Of a stretch of 64,000 nt of DNA, positions 25,901-37,400 are shown one piece after another. The stretch is taken from NCBI RefSeq assembly GCF_018340385.1, contig NC_056597.1, positions 2,190,001 to 2,254,000 of the forward strand, read 5' to 3'. The first letter of the stretch is position 1, and each line of letters begins with the position of its first letter. Origin of the DNA: Cyprinus carpio (taxonomy: Eukaryota > Chordata > Actinopteri > Cypriniformes > Cyprinidae). The notes beneath the pieces are model-generated. The model was not told the DNA's origin and made no database searches. It worked only from the letters and a program-made list of their open reading frames with translations. The translations under genes and the position numbers were made by a program.

Positions 25901-26409
25901 ATTCATGGGAATCACTATTTTAGTTTGAAGGACATTCAAAGAATGAGGAGCATTTGCTAGAACACTGCTGCAAACACATGTTCTCAATGTGCTTTGAGCA
26001 GCTGTTAAACATCTAATCATGTATTGTTCTACAGCAGTATGATAAACTGGATTATATTTGTTTATATTTGAACGGCTGTGAACGCACACGTGGACTTTCT
26101 TTCACAGATCTATGACATCAGGTTGCAGCCACAAAACACTGTTTGTATATTCATGCAATCAAACCCATAATACAAAGCGAGTGGCATGCTGCATGCTGTG
26201 CTTGTCGCCCTTTGATGATGAAAGCATCTGTCAGAGCATGTGTCCCACCGGCCTCTGTTTGATAATGAACGAGAGTTGCAAATTACACACTGACCCATGC
26301 TGTGACATTCAAAACATATACCAACAAACATAAACCCTAAACTATTTTATGTTTTAAGAATGTGTTCATAATGTTCCCATCATGTTATGACAATGTTATT
26401 TACAATCTG
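22961..26409. other. Intergenic, SINE relic, no gene seen
   Basis: AT-rich. Besides the SINE relic listed separately it has a T tract (about 25528-25543) and a short GA run (about 25863-25880). No coding exon was recognised. Confidence 0.45.
23785..23955 (+). mobile_element. tRNA-derived SINE relic
   Basis: CAAGGTCGTGGGTTCGATTC continues into CCAGGGATG and then ACTGATAAAACACGTACT. GGTTCGATTCC is an intact pol III B box, and the downstream AACTGATAAAA matches a cyprinid SINE that I know from family background. The A-box half is degraded and there is no cloverleaf, so it is not a functional tRNA gene. Confidence 0.65.
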
Positions 26410-26706
26410 TCAAGTTTTTATTTTTATTTATAGTTCTGTCATCATTTACTCTCTCGTGTTTTTGCATCCCTGTACAACCATCTTTTATCAGAGGAACACA
26501 AAATAAGATATTTTCAAGAATGTTAGTAACCAAACCGTTTTGGCTACCACTGACTTCCATTATATGGACAAAAAAAAAATAACAAAAACATTTCTTAAAA
26601 TATCTTCATTAATGTTTACTCAAAAAAAGAAAGTCATTGGGAATGACATGAGGGTGAGTAAATGATGACAGGATGTTTATTTTAGAGTGAACTTTTTCTT
26701 TAAGAA
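26410..26706. mobile_element. Fold-back MITE, TCTGTCATCATTTACTC family, copy 1
   Basis: The left arm TTCTGTCATCATTTACTC is the inverse of the right arm GAGTAAATGATGACAGGA (about 26657-26674). The middle carries the family text GAGGAACACAAAATAAGATA and a TTCAAGAATGTTAGTAACCAAA segment. Non-coding. Confidence 0.7.
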
Positions 26707-27329
26707 TGTCCTTGGTTATATGAAGGTTATGAAAACATTATCAAAATGTTAAGCACACGTAATAAATAGATTATAGAAAACAATAGTGTGAATCTGTTTG
26801 GCTGACCAAGGGTGGTCGGGCAGTGTTCTAAATATCTTTATATTTGCTTATCCATTTGGTGATGTTAGTGGTGCAGAAATTACACACTTCAGCTTGAAGA
26901 CACTAAGATTGGAAATACAAAACACCCCCATCAAGGCAAGCAGAGCAAACCAAAAAACCCAATCTGAAAAATACAGCTCCACCCTGCGTGTGAACTCTCT
27001 ACGAAATTCAGCACACCACCCACTGACAAAACAAAAGAACACAGGGAACATCTTGACAGAAAACAGAAACTCGGACGAATATAAAACTCATTTATACAAA
27101 GGAAACCACGAGTACCAACACATAGCTGTGCAAACTATACATTTCATAAATGATCTTTAACATGGCATCAGCAAAGTGTTTTAAATTGACCTGTTATCTT
27201 GTATTAAATGTCATACACTATCAAATATCCTAAATAAGTAAACCGTTTCTTGCTCTTTGAAGAGCAAGTAAGAAGTAAACTACAAATGTCATCACATAAT
27301 TGAGCAAAATGCAGCAAAATCAAATCTTA

Positions 27330-27625
27330 AAGAAACTGTTCTCCTAAAATAAAAATGCTAATTCTGTCATAGTTTACTCACTGTCATGTTGTTCCAAAAC
27401 TGTTTAACTTTCTATCTTCTAAAGAACACAAAACAAGATGTTGTGCACAAAATAAGGGACTGACAGCTTCAGTCACTATTCACTTTCATTGCATCTTTTT
27501 TTCCATATAATGAAAGAGAACTGAAGGTGTCATCCAGCCTAACAACTCGTTTGGTGTTTCACCGAAGAAAGAACATCATACGGATTTGAAATGGCATGAG
27601 GGTGAGTAAATAATGACAGAAGTCT
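27330..27625. mobile_element. Fold-back MITE, same family, copy 2
   Basis: Left arm AATTCTGTCATAGTTTACTC, then a TGTCATGTTGTTCC segment; right arm CATGAGGGTGAGTAAATAAT followed by GACAG. The internal text (AAAGAACACAAAACAAGATG) aligns with copy 1 at 26410. Non-coding. Confidence 0.7.
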
Positions 27626-28559
27626 CTTTTTGCTAAATGTAGATTAGGAACGGAAATGTATTTCAAGTGAACAACTTTTATTTCTGCCTGCCTATAACAA
27701 ATCCTCTGATAAAAAAATACAAGACCTAATAATAACTCTAAGTTTAAGTTCTGAGTTTGACTGCGGGGTACCAAGCCTAGAATCAAATCTCTTTTTTTAT
27801 ATCATAGAGCAATTCTACACAAAGCATACAGAATATGCACAATCCTCCCACCAAAACAGATGCAATTTTTTTTTTTTTTTTTTAAAGGCCTATGATTTTG
27901 ATCCGGCCTGGGTGAATGTACCTGTAAAGTAATTTGTCAATTCTTCCTGTCTGTCTTTTTCTACATGCATGGTGACTATGCTGCAATCAGTGGAACACAG
28001 GGACTGATCTTTTCCTCCCAAAATGGGTCATCCTCATGAGGTAAACAATCACTTAACATCTATAAGTGAGTTGCCTCAAGTTATTATTTACGCAATCTTT
28101 ATTGACAAATGATGACAAACAGTCCTGTATGATTGGTTATATCATATATATGATGATCCAACATGTACTGCAATTTTCATGACATCAGGGTGACATGAAT
28201 AGCAGATGTGTCTTTATTACTCAATGAATCAAGGTCATATGATCTCTGTACAGATCTGACGGTGTTTAGTTGCAAGAATCGCTGTTGATGTTTCCAGTGC
28301 TGTTTATTTTAAAGATGCTCTGCTCATTTTCTTCTTAATTATTTCATACCAACGCATCTCCTGTTTATACACACATACACACACACACACACACATGCAT
28401 TTAGCCTAACCACAGAGAAAGCACTAAGTCGAACGAGGCGTTGACAATCTTCTTCTTATATAAAGGCTGAAGGGATGCTGTGAATACAGGCCATCAATAT
28501 AACGTTATTCGCGACACGCTGCCTCCATCCTGCCTGTAATAAACAAATTAAAGATATTG

Positions 28560-29460
28560 TTTCGTCAAGAGCTGAAGGCAGCGACTTGGACACTCAAACA
28601 CACGCGCGCGCGCACCGACGCCCATTAAAACACCACGCACGACACACGGCAAAAAGCATCCTGTGTCCAAAGCCCCTCACACACATACACACACATACGA
28701 CATAATTCAGCTGTAGGATATGGAGAGTTTGAGCAGTGTACACTAACAGCATCTCGCTGCCACTGCCATTCAAACGTCCATCGGTTATTGATTTATTGGC
28801 CCTTAAGAAATAACGTCACCTCGTTTAAAAGCATCGACTCACCGCATCTTATAAAGCACCGGAATAATAGTCAGCTCCGGATGTGTTCAACAGCATCGGG
28901 CTGTGTGATCTCAGAATGCTCCTTAATTCCCGTGACAGTGTGTCCGTGTGTGAATAAAACACGCAGATGATGAGCTGCTGTTCCCAGATGCGCCTTTACG
29001 AGGCTCGAAGCCCCCTGAAGAAGCACGGTGAGGAACGGGATATTTCGAGTAGCCTATCCTTCGTCCCCCAACCCCAATGAATCTATTGTGGACACGGGGG
29101 ATCAGAGCCCTGTGTTGTATCCCGATCAGTGATTTTCTAGAATGAGAGGAAAATGCGCAGATTGGCTCCCGCGATTGCACGATCCGCGAGATCAGCGCCA
29201 GTCCATCGCTAGATCGTCCGTGCGAACCGACAGCTAGGGAACGAGAGCCGAGAGAAAATGACAAGCCAATTTGGAAGCAAAGTGATGCTTGATTCAAGGA
29301 TGTGGAGGGTGGGAGGGACAGAGAAAGAAAGGCAGGATAAGAGAGGGCGGTGAATCTGGAGCTGGGAGGACTTGAGCACGCTCTGGTGGCCGACAGCGCG
29401 CACAGCAGTGAGGGGTCGACCTTCCTATCACCCGCGGGGTCACTCAGAGAGGGTGCACTG
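28560..29460. promoter_or_regulatory. CpG-rich block, candidate adgrl3 leader exon/promoter
   Basis: CpG is clearly denser here than in the flanks. On the minus strand a good splice donor, GATGCG|GTGAGTC (GT at 28842-28841), would end an untranslated exon covering about 28843-29400, pointing toward adgrl3. On the plus strand TGT|GTGAGTTT at about 29460 is a second possible donor, pointing toward mpdz. Neither exon has a coding signature: the minus-strand frame at 28923-29297 has no family match that I recognise. A shared or divergent promoter is an inference. Confidence 0.4.
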
Positions 29461-30015
29461 TGTGAGTTTTCGATTTTGAAATGTTTTTCCCCCCTTTAAA
29501 TTTCTTTTAGCTTTTAAAACCTTAAAAGCGCTTGTTTGCGTAATGACCTTCAATGTCACCCCAAACTAATTAAAAAAATTGTAATGATGTTGGGATTCAG
29601 CAATGTCTAAGCAACCCATAAGAGTAACAAGGTTTACATGTAGTCAAGACTTTGTAGCCAGGACACTACAATCTATTTAAAAGATTAAAAGAAAGAAAAT
29701 ATAATGATAGCTCTACACATGTCTAGTTTTTAATAATCAGTTTAATGTAGGCCTACAAAATCATGGAAAAGGGGCTAGCTGAGATTTAAGCATTTTAATA
29801 GGCTATTGTTAACTGACAAACGTAATAAAACATAAGATAAAGACAAAGACAGTCTCCTTATATCCAGTCACGAAAGTGGGGAGATATTTATTTACCCCAC
29901 AGAATTTTATTTACATAATTCTAATAAGAGTTATGGTGGTATAATATATAGCCTACCATATATTGACACATACATATATTATACAGCGGTCGCCGTGATT
30001 TTGCCAAGTAATACA

Positions 30016-30093
30016 TGTTCCTGGATCAACATAATTTTCCAAAACATACACCTAACCCTAATTTATCAAAACAAGGATGTTGATCCAGGAACA
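30016..30093. repeat. 17-bp perfect inverted repeat
   Basis: TGTTCCTGGATCAACAT at 30016-30032 is exactly complementary to ATGTTGATCCAGGAACA at 30077-30093, with a 44-bp spacer. It could be a small MITE remnant or a hairpin. Confidence 0.7.
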
Positions 30094-31679
30094 TTTTTCT
30101 CTTTTCCAATTCATGACAAATTGAATTCATTGAACGCGCCTTAATTTCAAGTGTCATCACAAAGGTCCTGAATAGGCTACTTACAGTGTATTCATACAAT
30201 GTAGCCTATGTTGAGTTTTTCTTTTTTATAAATTCACAAGTGATCATGCCATTTATGTGTCAGAAATACGTGTAAACAGATGTGAAAATAATTTAAAGCA
30301 TTTTAGCACAATGCTGCAAAACAAAATGCAGAACAAAATTAAGGAGATGCTGAATACTCTGAATTTACAGTGTTAAAGTGTTTATTTACAGATATGTTGT
30401 ATCCACTATATGAGAGACACAAAGAAATAGTTTTTATGAAATGGTCCTGCAGTTATTTAATGTTAATTCATATTGGCGTTAGCTTCCAAAGGTTTCACTA
30501 TCAAAATAGGGAAATAGCGCATAATATAAAATATCACATTGGCAAATTATAATTTTTGGACAAACACTAATTTAAAGGTCTGTCATGAGCAACAGTAATA
30601 AGAGCTGATGTCTCTGTTGTTTCATTAAATGAGGGGGGAGAGGCCTGAACATCCATTTACATTAAACTCCTGAGCATCAAAGGCGCATCGCGGACATGCG
30701 CGGTGACAGCCAGTTATCACTCTCACGCAAAGCCTAGGCTGTCTAAATAATGTTGGCTGTCTCTAATGCGACTTTCGACATTTTAAAATGTTTAAAATTG
30801 ACCCTCGACTTTTAATCATCCGATGAGGCGTCCTCGAAAGGCAGTTTTTCATGAGCTGCGGGGGAAGCCTGTTGATCTGAAGGTAAATGTGGGCTGAGAA
30901 ATCAGCGTTTATTGATCTTTACGGTAACGAATGAAGACTGATAGACAACAAGCGATAAAACGGCATCGCAGCTGTCAGTTACACCTGAACCATATGTGCG
31001 GATTTTACCTATTTTTAGCTATTTGATTGATTTTAGTAAACTGTTGTTGTTGTCTGTATCTGTCTGTAAGCCCACATGGTCTATTCAAATAGATAACTTG
31101 TTTTAAAATAGCAATTATGCATTTATGAGCTAGATTCGTAAAATTATATATATTGGACAACAAATGAGCATCTAATGTTTTCATCTATTTTGTCCGTCAT
31201 CAGGTTTAAGTAGTGGCCCTTAAAGACGTTTTAAACAAAACAAATTTAATTTTTTTTTGTGTGTGTGATAGGCTATATTTGTGAGATATAAATCTATTGC
31301 CTAATAACTTGATAAGTAATGGCAGTGCAGTTTTTCTATGAATCCGATGCAGACAGCGATCGAGCATACGTTGCTATGATTACCCCCAATTTATGTTTGC
31401 GTACACTAACTTGTAAAATAACTTTTGTGGTTGAAACGTAAACCTTTTTAACCTCCATTCGTCTCTTACAGCCCCCTAATTCGCACACGATATGTTATAT
31501 TGAAAATAATAAACATCTTTGTGACTTGATAGGCTAATTTGTCTTTAAACAAATAAAATGCATGATTCGAGTTGTTATTCTCATTTGATTTTTGACGAGT
31601 AACTATGGTTGATTAGTGTTGGTTTTTGATATTTGGTATGAATTTTTTTAGGCTAAATCTAAGAGTCTGAAATAACCCT

Positions 31680-32096
31680 CCTGCTTTGTTTTTCACAACA
31701 CCGGCCACCGCCAGGCGCTTACACCCCTATCAGGTAGGTTGTAAGGACATCTGTCCCGGGTAATTACCGTCGTTCACAGTTTAAGTCCGTTTACAGCTGC
31801 TAAGCCTCCCCGGTAAGCGCATTACTGGAGCAGCGCGGCGCAAACACGAGCGCTCGCGCAATACACGAAGAGCGAGTGCAGATCGCGAAAACCTCCCGTA
31901 GAGGTGCGAGACTCAGATTACATCTGCATGAATAACAGATTAGGCTACAGCAGGCGTTATCAGAGCGATCAGCGAGATATGAAGTGAACCGTCACTGCAA
32001 TTCATAAAGCCTGTCATCGGTTAGAGGGATAGACGGCGAGCGCTGCCAAATTGCGTCACTCTCACTGCATGCCAAACGTCACCGTTGCTGTCACAG
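31680..32096 (+). promoter_or_regulatory. mpdz: mpdz promoter and untranslated exon 1 region
   Basis: CpG-rich for this window, densest at 31825-31900 (GCAGCGCGGCGCAAACACGA and following bases). It ends in a strong donor, GTCACAG|GTAAGG (GT at 32097). The next acceptor is only 187 bp away at 32283. I read this as the promoter and 5' untranslated first exon; the transcription start is not determined. An AP-1/CRE-like TGCGTCA lies at about 32053-32059. No start codon is needed here, because the translation start is in exon 2. Confidence 0.55.
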
Positions 32097-32283
32097 GTAA
32101 GGACTGTCAGGTGTGCATGCCAGTTAGTGATTAAGATGCTGCAATCCACGCAAATCCCTTTTGAGCAGGATGTGAAAGGGACAAATCTGTTTGTTTTTGT
32201 TGTTTTGTGCCTTGAATATGTTCAAGAGTTTGATCGCCTTTATGTCTGATGGCCCTGGCATGAATTTGCATGTGTTGTTGCAG

Positions 32284-32336
32284 ATGTCAAAAAGAGAGTG
32301 GTGGTAATACAGTACTCAAAGAGTTGAAAATGATGG
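32284..32336 (+). CDS. mpdz: mpdz exon 2: leader end and start codon
   Basis: Acceptor TTGTTGCAG at 32283, donor G|GTATGT at 32337. The tail reads AAA-ATG-ATG-G (32330-32336) and its last G completes GAC with exon 3, giving MMDTQRAL. The first ATG has A at -3; the second has A at -3 and G at +4. A short upstream frame begins at the exon's first base (ATG at 32284, MSKREWW, stop TAA at 32305-32307) and could dampen translation. Only the last 7 nt are coding. Confidence 0.7.
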
Positions 32337-32535
32337 GTATGTATGAAATCCTACCACTATATTATTTTTAGCCATCATGTGTCTTCTTTCTCAACTTATG
32401 ATATTAAAATATTTGCGAGTTAACGTGCGTAGGCTATGTACAGTATGAATATTACATGTACCTTGTTGTACACACTCTCATGTGGGTTATAAGCTGATGT
32501 CATTGCATTTGCCCATTTCATTAAAATATTTGTGT

Positions 32536-32598
<63 letters not shown>

Positions 32599-34376
32599 GA
32601 CACACAGCGTGCTTTGCTGGCAGTGGAGCGGCTGCAGCAGAGACTGAAGAAGAGGGGAGAACTGCCTGCTGAGGAAAAACTCAGTCTGCTCAAGAGTGTC
32701 TTACAGAGTCCCCTGTTTAACCAGATACTCAACATGCAAGAGACTGGACAACAGCATGAGAACCAACAGGTCAGACATCAGCATCATCACAGTCCATCAC
32801 ACAAAAAAGCATACACTAACACTAAAATATGCCCAAACATTAAACAGTGGGCTTTACCATCATTTATATAGCCTATATAAATGTATTAAATTAAATTCAG
32901 TAAAGAAATGTCTCCTCATATTATGTAAAATAAAAAATAGTTGGCTGATAGTAGTTGCATAATTACTGTATACATTATACAGCATGATTATCTCATTAAC
33001 ATTATAACTGATCTTGTGAAATGCAGAATTGAACAAAAGTATATTTTATGCTGATATCCAACTCCACTTCTATTACCTGAAATAGAAATTTACATGCACA
33101 TATATTTTATAAGGCATTTATACATCCAGGGAGCATAATTTCAGATATTCCCTGATGTGAACAGTGCTTTGATTCACCTCTTACATCCTCTCTGGCTCTC
33201 TGGGTTTATTATTAGTTGAAATAAAACATGAAATAAACCTTTCTTAAAGGAATATTTCAGATCACACCCAAGTGACAACATTTGTGGCATAATGTTGTCC
33301 CTCTTTGCGTTAAAAAAGAAAAAATTGTGGTAAGTGATGCACTTAAAATGAAAGTGAATGGGGCCAGTCCACAGTTTGATTCAATAGTAAAACCAAAAGA
33401 CATAAACAATATGCATATGTTAACATGATTTTAGATTGAAATGATTTTATGTGTAAAGTTGTGAATTGTTTTTATGTGTTTGTTTCTATGTAATTTTATG
33501 TGGAAATTTGTTGCCAAACATTTTAAAAAGAATGAATCATTATTAACCATAAAGAAAATTGTGGTTTAAACAGATTTACAGTTCAAATAATCAACAGCAG
33601 AGTAGCTAAACTTATTTGAAATTTCGTGAGTTAAGAAGGTTTTTTCTTACTGGGGTCACTTCCAAAATAAACAGCTTATATTGATCAAAGGGGCCAATTT
33701 GGATGTTAAAAGTTACCTTTCAACTAGCACATATTCCTGTTTAGATCATTGCATTTCGCCAGCAAAAAAGAATGATACCTTAGTTATTACCTTATAAAAT
33801 TATATAGACCTTATGTAGCTTTTTGTCTTCTGCTTTCTGGTTTGTATTTCCACAGCATGAAGTTAAGACCTTACAGGCTTGAATGAATCACTCATTTTAA
33901 AACCTTCCCGGTCTAGTGATATTTATAACATCTGCTCCAAACATTACAATGCACATGATAACTTTAGTTAACTCTACAATAAGTAAATCAATTTCACCAG
34001 CTAATTACTCTTTGACAGCAATGCCATAAAAATATACAGAGCTACTGCAAAGCTCTTACATCCTCCAAAAATGGGCCCCTGTTCACTTCCATTTTAAGTG
34101 GTCAAACGAAAGGGAAAAGTTGACCTTTTTTTTTGGTAATAATCATTAAGCCATGAATGCTTGTATTGGAGTCTTGTATTGGATATTCCCCTAAATATTC
34201 CAGCAAAATATTTGAATGCATTTAACTTCAAGTTGAGCTTGTATTAGACATTTGTTGGATATTTGCTTGTATTTTAGTGTTGTATTTTTTATTGCATTTA
34301 ACTTCAAGTTGAGCTTGTATTACAAGGATAATAGGTTAAAGAGTCTCAAAGCTGGTCTGGGTTCACAGTATGTGAG

Positions 34377-34418
<42 letters not shown>

Positions 34419-37400
34419 CTTCAAGTTGAGCTTGTATTAGACATTTGACTGTGTGTAGATGAAAATGGCCTGTGTTATCCCAAGCTTTCAAAGAGCAGCT
34501 CAGGTAATTTAGCTTCTCAGATATCATCATAAAAGTAGACACAGTAGATGTTACATTCAGATTTATTTGGTACAACCACAATTGATTGTGTTAGAATCTT
34601 CTAGCAGGCCAAAATGCGAGGAGCAGCAGGGGCCAGATGAGCAACTCCAATAAATGAAGCACTAAACTGGCTGTTTGTCATGAAAATCTGCATGCTTATG
34701 GGTACTCTAATATGCCATGAGATGTAGCTACTTCAGCAAAACTATATATCAGATAATCCTCATGCTTATTGTGCATTGGTCAGGCCACTTGCCATGGATA
34801 ATCATAAGCATAAGTTGTTTATATGAGTCATTCTTTAATCAAGCTTATCACTTCCTGTCTGCATTCTGTAAAGTAATAGGCTTGTTTTTTCAACCACATG
34901 TTTGGGAGCAAATGTAATGAGACCTTTACATATAAAGGAAAATAGTTGATTACATTGGTTATACTTCAAGCTCTTATTTTAATTATAGGTTTCAATGAAC
35001 AGGAATAAAAACAGATTTGCCAGCTGTGCTGTTTGCCTGCTGTTGAGGCATATGGTCAGCCATAATAGACCTTTTTTTAAACACTAGTTTTTGTCATCTT
35101 TCTGAAATAGCTTTAGAGTCTTTGTTTGACTTTTTGGTTGCCAAACAATTCATTCGTTCGAGAATTCATTCTGGAAGTGTCTAGCTGTATCCTCAAGAGC
35201 TAGTAATGTATTCAATAAAAATATAATGTCTTCTGATTCAAATTTCATCAGAAAATAAATCAGCATGAATATTGTTTTAATATGTTGAATTGAATGATTA
35301 AATTTGGTTCATAAATTATGAAGCAACAGTTATTAACAACAAGATTAAATACCCTTTTAACATAATACACAATGTATTCAGATGAGCGTTCTAAACCAAA
35401 ATATAGATTTGTATACTTGAATATTAAAAAGAGGTCTGATAGGGTACCATATCCTTGGTAAGTGCTTATGTGTATCGTGTGTGATCTATTTAGAGAGATG
35501 ATTCTCTGAAAACAGCAGCAAGGACCAAACTGAGGTTGTATAAGCTACTTACCTGAGCTGACCACTTAATCTGTGCTGAATAGAGAGAGAGGCCTGCGTC
35601 AACAAGTCACACACACGTTTCTTTAATGGTGAGGACTTTCCTTTGACTTTCCAATTGGACTTTTAAACTGAGCTAATGCCCCTGAACCTGAAAAAAATTT
35701 TTTTATATTTAAATCAAGATAATTTAGTATGTTAAACCTGACCGCCACACATCAAATAGAAAGGGACAGACACTCTCACATACTCTTTCTGCAGTTAAGT
35801 CTGTTGCACTAACACTCTGAAGTCAGTTAAAGCTTAAATACTGAGTAAAACAGCACAATATTTTAAATCAATTTCAGCGATGGCCCTGGCTTGTACCCTA
35901 ACAAATATTTGTGCATTGCAATAAACACTGAAATATAACCCTTTGTTTCAACTAAATATATACTCAAGCTTTTGGGCAAGTTAGAATAAAAGGTTGTTTG
36001 GCAGACTGACTGAATTATAACAATGACCTAATGCTTTGCCCGACAGACTACAATCATTTAGACTTTTATTGCAATGTTTAGATTTACACTTGTTTTTATT
36101 TTAGGAGAGACCATTATGTGAATAACTGAGCTATTAGCAGCTCTCCAGCATGAAACAAATCTAAACACTGCACTTTCTTTGTCACGTTCTCCTATCAGCT
36201 GTTTGCTTATATTTCCAGTATGTTGTTTTTTGTTTTTGAAAGACTCTTATGCTCAACAGGGCTTCATTTATCTTATGAAAATTACAGTAAATTAGTAATA
36301 TTGTGAAATATTACAATTTAAAATAAAAAAAATAATAATTTATTCCTTTGATTTCAAAAATTCGTTTTCAGCAGCCATTACTAAAGTCTTTAGTGTCACA
36401 TGATCCTTCAGAAATTATTAAAATATGCTGACTTCTGCTCAAAAATTTTGAATACAGTTGTGCTGCTTAATATTTTGAATATTTGATGGATAGAATGTTC
36501 AAAAGAACAGTATTTATTTAAAATTGAAATCTTTTGTGACACTATAAATATCTGGATAGAACATACAAAAGAACAGTATTTATTTAAAATTGAAATCTTT
36601 TGTGACACTATAAATATATTTTCAGTGGTACTGTATTTTACTGTACTGTATTTTTTTTGTAATTATATCACTTGTTTTAAAAAATGAAATGTTTATTATT
36701 TCTAAAAACTTTATATGATCATTTTTATCTATTGTGTTTATACTTCATATATTATTACTGTTAATAGTGACATGAGAAGGGCCAGATTTACTAAACAGGG
36801 CAAATTAGCGTGAGAGTGCAATTCTAAAACAGCGCAGATGGGCAAGGAAATTTCTGCGGGTGATTTAATAACAACCACGCAAATTAAAGAACAGAGACAC
36901 AACATTTCATTTACATATCGACCAACGCAATATATCAAGGGTAGCACAAATTAGCGCAATCACAAATAAGCAGAGCAGATGCTCATCAGGTGTGGGTGAT
37001 GTACTTACGATACAGGCGCAAAATAGTTTAAGACATGCTTTTTTGGGGTGTTAAATAATGGCGCAAATACCAGTAATTTGACAAGCGCAAACGTTAGTAA
37101 ATCCTGTTGCATGATTCGTTTTAATACTCTCCTCCCATAAATTTTGCATCTGAAAGGGAAACTCCTACAAATTAAAGGTATATTCAATAATGTCAGGTGG
37201 ATAAATAACTCTGTGACCATGCCTTTTCAGTGCTAATTCTTCACTGCGTGTCTTTAGTAAATTCTGACAGTAGTCTACTATTTTAATGCCAAAAAACGGT
37301 TTGCTCTCGCGCAAGCTGTTAGTAAACTTTGCCCCAAAACTAAAGTGCACAAGGATCAGTAAAGGTAAACACCATATTATTTGATAAATCTTGTCTTAAT

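Larger units (their letters stand above)
27626..31679. other. Upstream region between the two genes
   Basis: Holds a CA run (28376-28395), a short CGCGCGCG run (about 28603-28612), the CpG-rich block at 28560-29460 described separately, a 17-bp perfect inverted repeat (30016-30032 and 30077-30093), and a second mildly CpG-rich patch (30620-30960). No protein-coding exon was recognised. Confidence 0.5.

Noticed and set aside
28923..29297. 124-codon minus-strand frame in the CpG block
   Set aside because: No family similarity recognised; long frames are expected by chance in GC-rich leader DNA. Kept only as a possible untranslated exon.
32482..32600. Extension of the L27 frame upstream through VCVCVCV
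   Set aside because: That part is translated (TG)n intron; the AG at 32598-32599 and the phase match to exon 2 define the exon start.
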